Origin: Desulfarculus sp.
GTDB lineage: Bacteria; Desulfobacterota; Desulfarculia; Desulfarculales; Desulfarculaceae
Direction: 5' to 3'
DNA: 64,000 bases
Assembly: GCA_003605055.1 (NCBI GenBank)
Contig: QZKP01000040.1
Location: 29,201-93,200, forward strand
Shown: piece after piece, positions 1 through 9,456 of the stretch
Numbering within the stretch: the stretch's first letter is position 1
How the letters are laid out: each line of letters begins with the position of its first letter
Notes under the pieces: model-generated
Database searches by the model: none
What the model saw: only the letters and a program-made list of their open reading frames with translations
Told to the model about the DNA's origin: nothing
Position numbers and translations under genes: made by a program

Positions 1-325
1 TGGCGCCGCCGGCCTCGTGGCCCACCCCGGGCAAGAGCACCAGCAGCAGAGGAAGCAGCACCCCCAGCAGCAGATAGTAGGCCGCGCGCTCCAGGCGGCG
101 GTAGTCCAGGGAGGCCAACAGCCCCATCACCAGCAGGCCCGCCATCACGTGCAGCAGTTGGGACTTGAAGAAATAGGCCTCGTCCAGATAGCGCTTGGCG
201 GCCAGGGCGCTGCTGGCCGAATAGACCATGAACAGCCCTATCCCGGCCAGGGCCAGGGCGGACAGGAGCAGCAGGGGGTCGCCCACCCGGCTGGCGGCCA
301 GGCCCCGCATCTGCCCTGCTCTCAT
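1..325 (-). CDS. ftsW: Lipid II flippase/SEDS polymerase FtsW, N-terminal part
   Basis: Only the first 108 residues are inside the window; the gene runs off the left edge. The translated start (MRAGQMRGLAASRVGD) is followed by hydrophobic helices separated by short basic loops, including ALAGIGLFMVYSAS and LLLGVLLPLLLVLLPG, which fits the SEDS family of integral membrane peptidoglycan glycosyltransferases acting with FtsI at the septum. Its position directly after murD matches the conserved dcw gene order (murD-ftsW-murG-murC). The ATG lies 7 nt past the murD stop, with a GAGG ribosome-binding site overlapping that stop. Identity rests on synteny plus N-terminal features; the catalytic region is not visible. 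Confidence 0.88.
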   Translation of the reverse strand, partial: MRAGQMRGLAASRVGDPLLLLSALALAGIGLFMVYSASSALAAKRYLDEAYFFKSQLLHVMAGLLVMGLLASLDYRRLERAAYYLLLGVLLPLLLVLLPGVGHEAGGA

Positions 326-332
326 GGTCGCC

Positions 333-1679
333 TCAGCCAAGGGAGGCCTCCTTCACCAGCTCCCGGAAGTGGTCGCCGCGCTGGGCATAGCCCCGATAGG
401 CGTCGAAGCTGGCGCAGCCCGGGGAGAGCAGCACCGCCTCGCCGGGCCGGGCGCCGGCCCGGGCGCGCGCCACGGCGCTGGCCAGGTCCGGGACCACCTC
501 GCTGGCCACAAAGGCGGCGATCTGGCGGTGGATGCTGGGTCCGGCCTCGCCGAAGCAGACCACCCAGCGGGCCCGCTGGGACAACAGCGGCCCCAGGCCG
601 CCGAAGTCGCCTTCCTTGTCCCGCCCGCCCAGCAGCAGCACCACCTGGCGCTCCATGGCCCCCAGGGCCGCGGCCACCGCGCCCACGTTGGTGCCCTTGC
701 TGTCGTCGAAGAAGGCCACCCCGCCCTGCTCGCCCACGAACTGCAGGCGGTGGGCCAGGCCGGGGAAGCTGTCTATGACCTGCTGGATGGCCTCCGGCCG
801 GGCCCCACAGGCCACCGCGGCCAGGGAGGCGGCCAGCAGGTTGAGGCGGTTGAAGCCGCCGGGCAGGTGGCTGGCCGCGGTGCTCAGGCGCAGGCCCCGG
901 CCCGGCCCCGGCTCCAGCACCAGGCCCCCGTTCTCCAGCCAGCCGCCGGGGCGGTGGGGGCCGCGGGCGCCGTAGGCCCAGACCACGGCCGGGGCCTGGT
1001 CGCGGCGGCGCCAAACCTCGGGGTCGTCGGCGCAGAGCACGGCCACGTCGTCCTGGGCCTGGCGCACCAGCAGGCGGAACTTGCTGGCCGCGTAGGCCGC
1101 GAAGTCCGGGTAGCGGTCCAGGTGGTCGGGGTTGATGTTGAGTATCACCGCCACCCGCGGCCGCAGGCGGTCCATGGTGTCGGTCTGGAAGGAGCTCACC
1201 TCCAACACCGCCCAGTCCGCCCCCCGGCTTTGCAGAGCCAACTCGCTGGCCGGGGTGCCCAGGTTGCCGCCCACCAGGGTCTTGAATCCGGCCTGGGCCA
1301 GCATGCGGCCCACCAGGGTGGTCACCGTGCTCTTGCCGTTGGTGCCGGTGACCATCACCGCGGGGCAGCGCAGGAAGCGCCAGCCCAGCTCCAGTTCGCC
1401 GATCACCTCGGCGCCGCACCGGCGGGCGGCTTCCACCTCGGGCAGGCGGTGGTCCACGCCCGGGCTGAGCACCACCAGCTCGGCCCAGTCGAAGTCGGCC
1501 CGGTTGTGCCCGCCCAGGCTCAGGCGGGCCCCGGCCGCGCCCAGCTCCTGGGCGGCCGGCGGTTGCGGCATCAGGTCCGTGGCGCGCACCTGGGCGCCCT
1601 GGCCCAGGGCCAAGAGCCCCGCCGCCAGACCCGAGGCCCCCAGCCCCACCACCAGCACCTTTTTGCCCTTGAGCTCCAC
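333..1679 (-). CDS. murD: UDP-N-acetylmuramoyl-L-alanine--D-glutamate ligase
   Basis: Cytoplasmic Mur ligase that adds D-glutamate to UDP-MurNAc-L-Ala, 448 aa, normal for MurD. The N-terminal Rossmann motif VLVVGLGASG comes first, then the ATP-binding loop GTNGKST, the VLEVSSFQ segment, the HLDRYPDF metal/substrate region and the DDSKGTN motif that opens the C-terminal domain. I chose the GTG start giving VELKGKKVLVV because it sits 2 nt past the mraY stop with a GAGG site just upstream; a longer reading would run back through mraY. It is co-transcribed with the rest of the dcw cluster. Confidence 0.95.
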   Translation of the reverse strand: MELKGKKVLVVGLGASGLAAGLLALGQGAQVRATDLMPQPPAAQELGAAGARLSLGGHNRADFDWAELVVLSPGVDHRLPEVEAARRCGAEVIGELELGWRFLRCPAVMVTGTNGKSTVTTLVGRMLAQAGFKTLVGGNLGTPASELALQSRGADWAVLEVSSFQTDTMDRLRPRVAVILNINPDHLDRYPDFAAYAASKFRLLVRQAQDDVAVLCADDPEVWRRRDQAPAVVWAYGARGPHRPGGWLENGGLVLEPGPGRGLRLSTAASHLPGGFNRLNLLAASLAAVACGARPEAIQQVIDSFPGLAHRLQFVGEQGGVAFFDDSKGTNVGAVAAALGAMERQVVLLLGGRDKEGDFGGLGPLLSQRARWVVCFGEAGPSIHRQIAAFVASEVVPDLASAVARARAGARPGEAVLLSPGCASFDAYRGYAQRGDHFRELVKEASLG

Positions 1680-1681
1680 CG

Positions 1682-2764
1682 CTACCTCAGCTTCAGGGTG
1701 CTCATGGCCACCAAGGCCAGCACCACGGCTATGATCCAGAAGCGCACGATCACCTTGGGCTCGGCCCAGCCCTTGAGCTCGAAATGGTGGTGCAGGGGGG
1801 CCATCTTGAAGATGCGCCGGCCGCCGGTCATCTTGAAAAAGCCCACTTGCAGGATCACGCTGATCGTCTCCACCACGAAGATGCCGCCCACCAGCACCAA
1901 GAGAATCTCGTGCTTGGTGCTCACGGCGGTGATGCCCAGGGCCCCGCCCAGGGCCAGGGAGCCGGTGTCGCCCATGAATACTTGCGCGGGATACGCGTTG
2001 TACCAAAGGAAGCCCATCACCGCCCCCACCACCGCCCCGCAGAACACGGCCAGCTCGCCGGCCCCGGGCACGTAGAGCAGTTGCAGGTAGCTGGCGGTCT
2101 TGACGTTGCCGGTGACGTAGCTCAGCACCAGGTAGGTGCCGGCGGCGATCAACACCGGCCCGGCGGCCAGGCCGTCCAGGCCGTCGGTGAGGTTGACCGC
2201 GTTGGCCGTGCCCACCAGGATGAATATGGCCAGGGGCACGTAGCCCCAGCCCAGGTCAGGCAGCACGAACTTGAAGAAGGGCAGCGAGAGCTTGGTGCTG
2301 TAGCCCGGGTGCCAGTACAAGGCCAGGGCCGCGCCCAGGGCCACCAGGGCCAGGGCCAGCAGCTTGGTGCCGGCGCGCAGGCCGGCCTCGTTGGAGCGGC
2401 TGACCTTCTTGCGGTAGTCGTCGATGAAGCCGATCAGCCCGTAGAGCAGGGTCACCCCCAGGGCCAGCCAGAGGTAGAAGTTCTTCAGGTCCCCCCAGAG
2501 CAGCAGGGAGACGGTCATGGCGAAGATGATCAGCACCCCGCCCATGGTGGGGGTGCCGGCCTTGGCCTTGTGGCTCTCGGGACCCAGGTGCCGGATGTAC
2601 TGGCCCACCTGCATCTGCTGCAGCTTTTGGATTACCCAGGGCCCCATCATCCAGGCCAGGAGCAGGGCCGTCACCGCCGCGTAGATGGTGCGGAAGGTGA
2701 TGTAGCGGAAGACGTTGAAGGCGCCGAAGAAGTCGCTCAGGGGATACAGCAGGTAATACAGCAT
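1682..2764 (-). CDS. mraY: Phospho-N-acetylmuramoyl-pentapeptide-transferase
   Basis: Integral membrane enzyme of 360 aa that transfers phospho-MurNAc-pentapeptide to undecaprenyl phosphate, forming lipid I. About ten hydrophobic segments are visible. Diagnostic motifs are FIDDYRKK (metal/substrate aspartates), [24 protein letters not shown] and the cytoplasmic histidine loop [11 protein letters not shown]. The start codon shares one base with the murF stop (TGATG), so translation is probably coupled. Length and motifs are standard for the family. Confidence 0.97.
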   Translation of the reverse strand: MLYYLLYPLSDFFGAFNVFRYITFRTIYAAVTALLLAWMMGPWVIQKLQQMQVGQYIRHLGPESHKAKAGTPTMGGVLIIFAMTVSLLLWGDLKNFYLWLALGVTLLYGLIGFIDDYRKKVSRSNEAGLRAGTKLLALALVALGAALALYWHPGYSTKLSLPFFKFVLPDLGWGYVPLAIFILVGTANAVNLTDGLDGLAAGPVLIAAGTYLVLSYVTGNVKTASYLQLLYVPGAGELAVFCGAVVGAVMGFLWYNAYPAQVFMGDTGSLALGGALGITAVSTKHEILLVLVGGIFVVETISVILQVGFFKMTGGRRIFKMAPLHHHFELKGWAEPKVIVRFWIIAVVLALVAMSTLKLR

Positions 2765-4161
2765 CAGGCGTCCTCCCCCGGCTGGCCGCTCAGGGCGGCC
2801 ACCACCCGCTCCATGGCCATGGCGCGCGAGCCCTTGACCAGCACCACGTGCTCGGCGGTGAGGCGGTGGCGGGCCTCGGCCAGCAGCTCCGCGAGGTCGC
2901 TGAAGGCCAGGGCCTTGGACCCGCCCCGGCCCTGGGCGTCGGCGCCGGCCGCCACCTGGGCGGCCTGAGCGCCCAGGGCCAACACCAGGGTGCAGCCGGC
3001 CTCCACGGCCTGGGCCCCGGCCCGGCGGTGCAGCTCGGGCGCGCCGGGGCCCAGCTCCAGCATGTCGCCCAGGATCAGGGCCATGGGCCGGCCCTGGGCC
3101 ACCTGGCTGAGCACCATCAGGCCCGCGGCCAGGGAGGCGGGGTTGGCGTTGTAGGTGTCGTCCAGCAGTGCGGGCCCGCCGGGGCGGCCGGCCAGGCCCA
3201 GGCGGCCGGGCAGGGGCCGGAAGGCCTCCAGGCCGGCCCGGATGGCCGCGCCGCCCTGGCCCAGGGCGTAGGCCGCGGCCGCGGCGGCCAGGGCGTTCAT
3301 CAGGTTGTGCCGTCCGGGCGCGGCCAGGCTCACCTCCAGCGCGGCCTCGGGCAGCTCCAGGCTGAAGCGCTGGCCCAGGCCGGCCGGCTGGAAGCCGCTG
3401 GCGCTCACCTGGGCCCCTTTTGACAGGCCGAAGGTCAGCACCCGGCAGGAGAGCCTCCGGGCCCAGGGAGCCAGGTAGGGATCGTCCAGGTTCACCACCG
3501 CCGTGGCCGCCGGGCTCAGGCCGGCGAAGAGCTCGCCCTTGGCCGCGGCCACCGCCTCCAGGGAGCCCAGGGGGCCTAGGTGGGCCGGGCCCACGTTGGT
3601 TATCACGCCGGCCTCGGGGGCGGCGATCTGGGTCAGGCGGGCGATCTCGCCCGGCGCGTTCATGCCCATCTCCACCACCACCGCGCTGTGGGCGGCGCTG
3701 AGCTTGAGCAGGGTCAGGGGCAGGCCGATGAGGTTGTTGAAGTTGCCCTGGTTCTTGAGCACCTGGTGGCGCTGGGCCATGATGGCCGCCAGCATCTCCT
3801 TGCAGGTGGTCTTGCCGTTGCTGCCGGTCACCGCCGCCAAGAGCGCCGAGTGCTCCCGGCGCCAGGCCGCGGCCAACTCGCCCAGGGCGGCCAGGGTGTC
3901 GGGCACGGCCAGCAGGCAGGCCCGGGGGCTCCCCGGCAGGGCGAAGCCGCGCCGCACCATGGCCGCGGCCGCGCCGGCCTCCAGGGCGGCGGCCACGTAG
4001 TCATGGCCGTCGAAGTGGGGGCCGCTCAGGGCCACGAAGAGCTGGCCCTCCTGCACCTGGCGCGAGTCGGTGCTCACGCCGCTGAAGGCCTGCTCGGGCG
4101 GGTCGCCCCGCAGGGCGGCGCCAGTGGCCGCGGTCACGAAGAGGTGATCAAGCCTGGGCAC
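2764..4161 (-). CDS. murF: UDP-N-acetylmuramoyl-tripeptide--D-alanyl-D-alanine ligase
   Basis: Cytoplasmic Mur ligase, 465 aa, that adds D-Ala-D-Ala to the UDP-MurNAc-tripeptide. The order of motifs is typical: an N-terminal UDP-binding domain ([11 protein letters not shown]), the P-loop [22 protein letters not shown], and the MurF-specific [11 protein letters not shown] conserved [12 protein letters not shown] segment lies near the C-terminus. It overlaps the end of murE by 14 nt and the start of mraY by 1 nt, so it is embedded in a translationally coupled run of cell-wall genes. Confidence 0.97.
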   Translation of the reverse strand: MPRLDHLFVTAATGAALRGDPPEQAFSGVSTDSRQVQEGQLFVALSGPHFDGHDYVAAALEAGAAAAMVRRGFALPGSPRACLLAVPDTLAALGELAAAWRREHSALLAAVTGSNGKTTCKEMLAAIMAQRHQVLKNQGNFNNLIGLPLTLLKLSAAHSAVVVEMGMNAPGEIARLTQIAAPEAGVITNVGPAHLGPLGSLEAVAAAKGELFAGLSPAATAVVNLDDPYLAPWARRLSCRVLTFGLSKGAQVSASGFQPAGLGQRFSLELPEAALEVSLAAPGRHNLMNALAAAAAAYALGQGGAAIRAGLEAFRPLPGRLGLAGRPGGPALLDDTYNANPASLAAGLMVLSQVAQGRPMALILGDMLELGPGAPELHRRAGAQAVEAGCTLVLALGAQAAQVAAGADAQGRGGSKALAFSDLAELLAEARHRLTAEHVVLVKGSRAMAMERVVAALSGQPGEDA

Positions 4162-5692
4162 TGGTCGCCTCCCCGCCGGCCCGCCGGGCCAGGGCCGCGG
4201 CCGCCTCCTGGCGGTCGTCGAAGTGCCGCCGCTGGCTGCCGATGATCTGGTAGTCCTCGTGCCCCTTGCCCGCGATCAAGATCACGTCCTGGGGCCCGGC
4301 CGCGGACACGGCCAAGGCGATGGCCTCCGCCCGGTCCGGCTCCACCAGGTAGGCAGGGCCCTTGCTCTCCAGGTCGCCCGCCCGGCGGGCGCCGGCGGCC
4401 TGCAGGCCCGGCTCGATCATGGCCATGATGGCCAGGGGGGCCTCGCTGCGCGGGTTGTCGCTGGTCAGCACGGCCAGGTCCGCGCCGGCCCCCACCGCCC
4501 GGCCCATGAGGGGCCGCTTGCCCTGGTCCCGGTCGCCGCCGGCCCCGAAGACGCAGATCAGGCGGCCCGGGGTGAGCGGGCGCAGGGCCGAGAGCACGCT
4601 GCGCAGGGCCTGGTCGCTGTGGGCGTAGTCCACGAACACCGCCGGGCCGTCCGCCGGGCCCGGCACCCGCTGCAGGCGGCCGGGCACGCCCCGCACCGTG
4701 GCCAGGGCATGCTGGATCTCGCCGGGGTCCAGGCCCAGGGCCAAGCCCACGGCCACGGCCGCCAGCAGGTTCTGCAGGTTGTACAGGCCCACCAGGCGGG
4801 TATGGGCCTGGAAGGAGCCGGCCGGCCACACCACCCGGCAGGAGCCGCCGGTGAGGCCGGTGACCGGGTCCAGGCCGCGCACCCGCGCCGCCGGGGAGAA
4901 GCCGTAGGTCAGGGTGCGCAGGCCCAGGCCGGCGCACTCGCCGGCCAGGCGCGAGCCGCGCGGGTCGTCCAGGCAGACCACCGCCGCCGGGTCCTTGCCC
5001 ACCCGCCGGGAGCGGGGCAGCACCTGGTTGAACAGGCGGCGCTTGGCGTTGAAGTAGGACTCCATGTCGCCGTGGTAGTCCAGGTGGTCCCGGGAGAGGT
5101 TGGTGAACACCGCCGCGTCGAAGAAGCAGCCGGTGACCCTCTCCTGCTCCAGGGCGTGGCTGCTCACCTCCATCACCACCCCGTGGGCGCCCGCGGCCAG
5201 CATCTGGGCCAGGGCCGCCTGCAAATCCAGGGACTCGGGCGTGGTCATGGCCGCCGCCTGGCGGCTGCCCGGCCAGCGCACCTCCACCGTGCCCAACAGC
5301 CCCACCCCGCCCCGCCGGGACAGGAGGGCCTCCACCAAGTAGGTGACCGTGGTCTTGCCGTTGGTGCCGGTGACCCCCACCAGGCTCAGGCGGCGGCTGG
5401 GCTGGCCGAAGAAGCGGGCCGCGGCCAGGGCCAGGCTCCGGCGGGCGTCGGCCACCAGCACCTGGGGCAGCTCCACCTCCAGGGGCCGCTCCACCAGGGC
5501 GGCCAGGGCGCCGGCCTGGGCAGCGGCGGCCACGAAGTCGTGACCGTCGGCCCGCTCGCCCTTGAGCGCCGCGAAGAGCATGCCCGGCCGCACCCTGCGG
5601 GAGTCGTAGGCCAGGCCGCTGACCTCGGCCGCGGGCAACTGGCCGCGCACCTGCTGCACCTCCATGACCTCCAGCAGCGCCTTGAGCTGCAT
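4148..5692 (-). CDS. murE: UDP-MurNAc-tripeptide synthetase (meso-diaminopimelate-adding)
   Basis: Mur ligase of 514 aa adding the third residue of the stem peptide. The P-loop GTNGKTTV, MEVSSHAL and DHLDYHG motifs are present. The C-terminal domain carries SDNPRSE; the DNPR signature is the family marker for meso-diaminopimelate rather than L-lysine, so the peptidoglycan should be the Gram-negative A1-gamma type. I chose the ATG giving MQLKALLEVMEVQQ, which overlaps the ftsI stop (TGATG); the open frame upstream of this lies inside ftsI. Confidence 0.96.
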   Translation of the reverse strand: MQLKALLEVMEVQQVRGQLPAAEVSGLAYDSRRVRPGMLFAALKGERADGHDFVAAAAQAGALAALVERPLEVELPQVLVADARRSLALAAARFFGQPSRRLSLVGVTGTNGKTTVTYLVEALLSRRGGVGLLGTVEVRWPGSRQAAAMTTPESLDLQAALAQMLAAGAHGVVMEVSSHALEQERVTGCFFDAAVFTNLSRDHLDYHGDMESYFNAKRRLFNQVLPRSRRVGKDPAAVVCLDDPRGSRLAGECAGLGLRTLTYGFSPAARVRGLDPVTGLTGGSCRVVWPAGSFQAHTRLVGLYNLQNLLAAVAVGLALGLDPGEIQHALATVRGVPGRLQRVPGPADGPAVFVDYAHSDQALRSVLSALRPLTPGRLICVFGAGGDRDQGKRPLMGRAVGAGADLAVLTSDNPRSEAPLAIMAMIEPGLQAAGARRAGDLESKGPAYLVEPDRAEAIALAVSAAGPQDVILIAGKGHEDYQIIGSQRRHFDDRQEAAAALARRAGGEATSAQA

Positions 5693-7671
5693 CAGGCGCC
5701 TCCGGTGCCCAGGCCCAGCTGCACGCTGAGCAGCTTGCCCTGCAGGGGACGGCCCGGGGCCGGCCGCTGGGTCTGCACCCGCCCCCAGCCGCTGGCCCGC
5801 ACCTGCAGGCCGAAGCGGCTGGCCAGGGCCAGCACCTGGCGCAGGGTCAGGCCGCTGAGGTCCGGGGCCAGGCCCTGGGCCAGGTCTGCCGCGGGGGCGG
5901 CGTTGCGCCGGGGCGGGGCCGGCCGCGGACGGGCCGGGGCCTGGGCCCTCAGCAGCGGCGGCCGGGGCGGGGCGGAGGGCACGCCCAGGGTCTCCAAGGC
6001 GGCCCGGGCCATGGCCGCCCAGGCCGGAGCGGCCACTACGCCGCCGTAGTGCTGGCCCTGGGGGGTGTCTATCATCACCAGCAGAGCCGCCTTGGGGTCC
6101 TCGGCCGGCAAAAAGCCCACGAACAGCGCCAGGTAGTCGGTCTGGGAGTAGCCGCCGCCGGGCTTCAGCTTCTGGGCGGTGCCGGTCTTGCCGGCCACGC
6201 GGAAGGACCTCACCCGGGCGGCGGTGCCGGTGCCGCCGGGCTGGGTGACGCTGACCATCATGCGGGTGAGTATCTGGGCCTCGCCCCCCCCCAGGGGACG
6301 GCCGGTCACCTGGGGCTGGTTCTCCTTGACCAGGCGGCCGGAGGGGTCCACCAGGGCCCGCACCACGAAGGGCCGCATCAGCACGCCGTTGTTGGCGATG
6401 GCCGCCACGGCCGTGGTGAGCTGCAGGGCGGTGACCGCCACGCCCTGGCCGAAGGCGATGTTGGCCAGCCCCACCGGGCCCCACTGGGCGGCCGGCCGCA
6501 GGATGCCGCCGGACTCGCCGGGCAGGTCCACGCCGGTGGCGTGGCCGAAGCCGAAGGCCAGCAGGGCGCGGTAAAAATCGCCGGCCCCCACCTGGCGGCC
6601 CACCTTGGCCGCGCCGATGTTGGAAGAGTACTTGATGATCTCGGCCAGGTTCAGGCGCCCGTGGGGGTGGGTGTCGTGGATGACGCGGCCGGCCAGCCGC
6701 CAGCGGCCGTTCTCGCAGTCAAAGCGCTCATCCAGGCTCACCCTGCGGCTGCTCAGGGCGGCGGCGGCCAGGAAGAGCTTGAAGGTGGAGCCGGGTTCGA
6801 AGACGTCGGTGATGGAGCGGTTGCGATAGCTCTGGCGCGGGTAGCGCTGGTACACGTTGGGGTTGAAGGCCGGCAGCGAGGCCATGGCCAGGATCTCGCC
6901 GGTCTGGGGGACCATGACCACCGCCTGGCCGCCTTGGGCCCGCCAGCGCCGGACGGTGGCGGCTAGAATCTTCTCCACCTGATATTGCAGGCCCTTGTCT
7001 ATGGTCATGATCAGGTGCAGCCCCTCGGGCAGGTTGGCGATGGCCCGCCCCGAGAGGTGGAAGATGCGGCGCTTGGCGTCCAGCAGGCGGGTCTCGGTGA
7101 GGGCCTGGCCGCGCAGGCTGCTGTCGTAGGCCTGCTCCAGCCCTTCCAGGCCGCGGGCGTCCGCGCCGGCGAAGCCCAGCAGGTGGCAGGCCAGGTCGGT
7201 GTAGGGGTAGAAGCGCCTGGGCTCCTTGACCAGCCCCACGCCCTCCAGGTCCAGAACCCGCACCGCCTCGGCCTGCTCCGGGTTCACCCGCCGGGCCAAC
7301 CAGACGAAGCCCTTCTCGCTGCGCAGGCGGCCGATCACCTCCGCGGCCGGCAGCCTCAGGGCCTTGGCCAAGGCGCGGCCGGTCTTCTGGGGATGGGGAA
7401 TGGCCACCGGGCGGGCGTAGACGCTGTCGGTGTCCAGGCTCAGGGCCAGCTCCTGCTGGTTGCGGTCGTAGATCACGCCGCGGCGGGGAGGGATCTGCAC
7501 CTGGCGCATGATCTCCTTCAGGGCCTTCTGCTGCAGGAACTCCCGCTGCCAGACCTGCAGGTCCAGGGCCCGCCCGGCCAGGACACCGCAGATCAGCACA
7601 AAGGCGAACCCGGCCACCCGCAGGCGCAGGCGCAGCCAGCGCTTGGCCTCCTGGGCCTGGCTCCGGGTCAC
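5692..7671 (-). CDS. ftsI: Division-specific transpeptidase (PBP3/FtsI) with C-terminal PASTA domain
   Basis: Class B penicillin-binding protein of 659 aa. A short cytoplasmic N-terminus and one membrane anchor (AGFAFVLICGVLAGRALDL) are followed by the dimerisation domain (RRGVIYDRNQQELA) and the transpeptidase domain with all three active-site motifs: GSTFK (SxxK), YSSN (SxN) and AGKTGTAQ (KTG). The C-terminal 60 residues (APDLSGLTLRQVLALASRFG onward) form one PASTA repeat, joined by a proline/arginine-rich linker; enterobacterial FtsI lacks this. It overlaps ftsL by 4 nt and acts with FtsW at the septum. Confidence 0.95.
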   Translation of the reverse strand: MTRSQAQEAKRWLRLRLRVAGFAFVLICGVLAGRALDLQVWQREFLQQKALKEIMRQVQIPPRRGVIYDRNQQELALSLDTDSVYARPVAIPHPQKTGRALAKALRLPAAEVIGRLRSEKGFVWLARRVNPEQAEAVRVLDLEGVGLVKEPRRFYPYTDLACHLLGFAGADARGLEGLEQAYDSSLRGQALTETRLLDAKRRIFHLSGRAIANLPEGLHLIMTIDKGLQYQVEKILAATVRRWRAQGGQAVVMVPQTGEILAMASLPAFNPNVYQRYPRQSYRNRSITDVFEPGSTFKLFLAAAALSSRRVSLDERFDCENGRWRLAGRVIHDTHPHGRLNLAEIIKYSSNIGAAKVGRQVGAGDFYRALLAFGFGHATGVDLPGESGGILRPAAQWGPVGLANIAFGQGVAVTALQLTTAVAAIANNGVLMRPFVVRALVDPSGRLVKENQPQVTGRPLGGGEAQILTRMMVSVTQPGGTGTAARVRSFRVAGKTGTAQKLKPGGGYSQTDYLALFVGFLPAEDPKAALLVMIDTPQGQHYGGVVAAPAWAAMARAALETLGVPSAPPRPPLLRAQAPARPRPAPPRRNAAPAADLAQGLAPDLSGLTLRQVLALASRFGLQVRASGWGRVQTQRPAPGRPLQGKLLSVQLGLGTGGA

Positions 7672-7985
7672 GGCAGCACCCTCACCCGGTCGGCCGGCGG
7701 CGGGGTCAGGCCCAGGCGGGCCCCCTCGCGCTCCAGGCGCTCGGGCGAGCGCAGGTTGTTAAGCTCCACCTTGAGCCGCCGCTTGACCTCCATCAGCTCC
7801 CGCTGCACGCTGGCGGCTTGGCTGGCCTGGTAGGAGAGGTTCAGGACCCGCACCTCGGTGAATATGTAGAAAAGGCAGGAGGCGGTGATCAACCCCAGCA
7901 CGAACAGCGCCTGGTGCAGGCTCAGGGGGAACCAGCCGGCTCCCGCGGCCAGCCGCCGGTTGCCTATGCGCAGGCTTACGTTCAC
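7668..7985 (-). CDS. ftsL: Cell division protein FtsL
   Basis: Small single-pass protein of 105 aa: a basic N-terminus, one membrane helix (FVLGLITASCLFYIFTEVRV) and an extracytoplasmic coiled coil (QRELMEVKRRLKVELNNLRS) ending in a short loop, which is the FtsL/DivIC pattern. It should form a complex with FtsB and FtsQ. I chose the GTG that overlaps the rsmH stop (GTGA), with AGGAGG five bases upstream; translations starting further upstream would be proline/glycine-rich shadow of rsmH. Sequence conservation in FtsL is weak, so position between rsmH and ftsI is the main support. Confidence 0.87.
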   Translation of the reverse strand: MNVSLRIGNRRLAAGAGWFPLSLHQALFVLGLITASCLFYIFTEVRVLNLSYQASQAASVQRELMEVKRRLKVELNNLRSPERLEREGARLGLTPPPADRVRVLP

Positions 7986-8926
7986 GCCGCCTCCTGGGTG
8001 CGCAGCGCGGCCCGCAGACGGGCCGAGCGGGCGCGGGGGTTGTCCTCCACCTCCTGGGGCCGGGGGCGCCGCAGGCGGCCCAGGGGGGTGAAGAGCGGCC
8101 GGCGGCCGCAGGCGCACACCGGCAGCCCCGGCGGGCAGGTGCAGGGCCGGGCCCAGCGGCTGACGGCCTGCTTCACGCGCCGGTCCTCCAGGCTGTGGTA
8201 GCAGAGCACCGCCAGGCGGCCGCCCGGGGCCAGCCAGCGCGGCGCCTGCTCCAGGAAGCGCTCCAGCATGCCCAGCTCGTCGTTGACCGCCAGGCGCAGG
8301 GCCTGAAAGACCTGGGTGGCCGGGTGCAGCTTGCGCCGGCGGCGCTCGGCGGCGGGCAGGGCCGCGCTCACCAGCTCGGCCAGGCGGCCGGTGGTGGCGA
8401 TGGGCTCCTCACCCTGGGCGGCGGCCAGGGCCCGGGCGATGCGCCGGGCAAAAGGCTCCTCGCCCAGCCTGGCCAACAGGCGGGCCAGCTCATCTTCGCC
8501 GAGTCTGGCCAGGAGCTGGGCGGCGGACTCCCCCCGGCCGGACATGCGCATGTCCAGGGGGGCGTCCTGCCGGAAGCTGAAGCCGCGCGCCGCCTGGTCC
8601 AGTTGCATGGAGCTGACCCCCAGGTCCAACAGGATGCCGTCGGCCGGCCCCCGTCCCCAGGCCTGCAGCTCGTCGCCGATGTGATCGAAGGTGGCTTCCA
8701 CCAGCCGCACCCTGTCCGCATAGGGCTCCAATTGGCGCCGGGCCGACTGCAAGGCCTGCGGGTCCCGGTCCAGACCCAAGAGCAGCCCGGCCGGAGCCGA
8801 GGCGGTCAGAAGGGCGGCGGCGTGGCCGGCGGCGCCCACGGTGCCGTCCACGTAGAGGCCGCCGCGCCCCGGCTCCAGGGCGGCGAGCACCTCGGCCAGC
8901 ATTACCGGCCGGTGCCCGGCGCCCAT
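7982..8926 (-). CDS. rsmH: 16S rRNA (cytosine1402-N4)-methyltransferase
   Basis: SAM-dependent methyltransferase of 314 aa (also called MraW) that modifies C1402 of 16S rRNA. The N-terminus HRPVMLAEVL is a family hallmark, followed by the SAM-binding VDGTVGAAGHA, ILLDLGVSSMQLD, the insertion domain, and the conserved VLCYHSLEDRRVKQ. The length is normal. The ATG sits 3 nt after the mraZ stop, as in most dcw clusters. Confidence 0.97.
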   Translation of the reverse strand: MGAGHRPVMLAEVLAALEPGRGGLYVDGTVGAAGHAAALLTASAPAGLLLGLDRDPQALQSARRQLEPYADRVRLVEATFDHIGDELQAWGRGPADGILLDLGVSSMQLDQAARGFSFRQDAPLDMRMSGRGESAAQLLARLGEDELARLLARLGEEPFARRIARALAAAQGEEPIATTGRLAELVSAALPAAERRRRKLHPATQVFQALRLAVNDELGMLERFLEQAPRWLAPGGRLAVLCYHSLEDRRVKQAVSRWARPCTCPPGLPVCACGRRPLFTPLGRLRRPRPQEVEDNPRARSARLRAALRTQEAA

Positions 8927-8929
8927 GAC

Positions 8930-9370
8930 TTAGATCCCCAGCTCGGCCATGAAGGAACTGAGGTCTCCGAAGTTCTCTTGAATGCGCGTCCGCTCCTGGT
9001 ACCAGCGCTCCTTGTCCCAGAGCTCGAAGTTGTTCTGCATGCCTACCAGGAGCACCTGTCCGTCCAGGCCCGCCAGCTCCCGCAGGGGCTGGGGGACGAG
9101 GACCCGGCCTTGTTTGTCCAGGGTGCAGTCGGTGGCGCCGCTGATAAAATAACGCCGGAAGGCCTGCACGCGCGGGTCCACCTGGGACTGGCGGCTGACC
9201 TTGTCTGCTATGCTGCGCCACTCCTCGTGGGGGTAGCACACCAAGCAGCGGTCGGAGGTGGTGAGCACCACCCGCTCGTCGCGCCGGGCCTTGAGCACGT
9301 CGCGGAAGCGGGCGGGTACGGCCACCCGACCCTTGGCGTCGAGATTATGCAGCGACCAACCCGTGAACAC
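8930..9370 (-). CDS. mraZ: Transcriptional regulator MraZ
   Basis: 146-aa protein with two tandem AbrB/SpoVT-type half-domains, each carrying the signature D-x-(K/Q)-GR-x-x-(V)P: DAKGRVAVPARFRD near residue 12 and DKQGRVLVPQPLRE near residue 85. MraZ is known to form a ring that binds repeated TGGG boxes and represses its own operon. The GTG start has an AAGGAG site five bases upstream. It is the first gene of the dcw cluster, and four TGGG boxes lie just upstream in its own promoter. Confidence 0.96.
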   Translation of the reverse strand: MFTGWSLHNLDAKGRVAVPARFRDVLKARRDERVVLTTSDRCLVCYPHEEWRSIADKVSRQSQVDPRVQAFRRYFISGATDCTLDKQGRVLVPQPLRELAGLDGQVLLVGMQNNFELWDKERWYQERTRIQENFGDLSSFMAELGI

Positions 9371-9393
9371 CTGGACTCCTTGGGCAGGAGTAA

Positions 9394-9427
9394 CCCACTA
9401 ATCCCCACTAAAACCCACCTGGACCCA
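9394..9427 (-). promoter_or_regulatory. MraZ operator: four TGGG boxes at exact 10-bp spacing
   Basis: On the minus strand the pattern is TGGG-N6-TGGG-N6-TGGG-N6-TGGG (CCCA on the plus strand beginning at 9394, 9404, 9414 and 9424). MraZ of E. coli and other bacteria binds three or so TGGG-containing repeats upstream of mraZ; here there are four in strict helical register. The box furthest upstream abuts the -10 hexamer, so binding would block RNA polymerase directly. Confidence 0.88.
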
Positions 9428-9456
9428 CTATAGGGGGGTGAAAGACCGCATGTCAA
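9427..9456 (-). promoter_or_regulatory. Sigma-70 promoter of the dcw cluster
   Basis: TTGACA (a perfect -35) and TATAGT (-10) separated by 18 bp, oriented toward mraZ. The predicted start lies inside the MraZ box array, about 50 bp before the mraZ start codon. Confidence 0.85.

Noticed and set aside
228..2075. Long plus-strand open frames through the dcw region and elsewhere
   Set aside because: They run antisense to clear murD/mraY and other genes, are Gln/His/Ala/Pro-rich, and lack ribosome-binding sites; they arise from high G+C.
4148..6484. A 778-codon version of murE
   Set aside because: The first 264 codons are antisense-like shadow of ftsI; MQLKALL overlapping the ftsI stop is the proper start.
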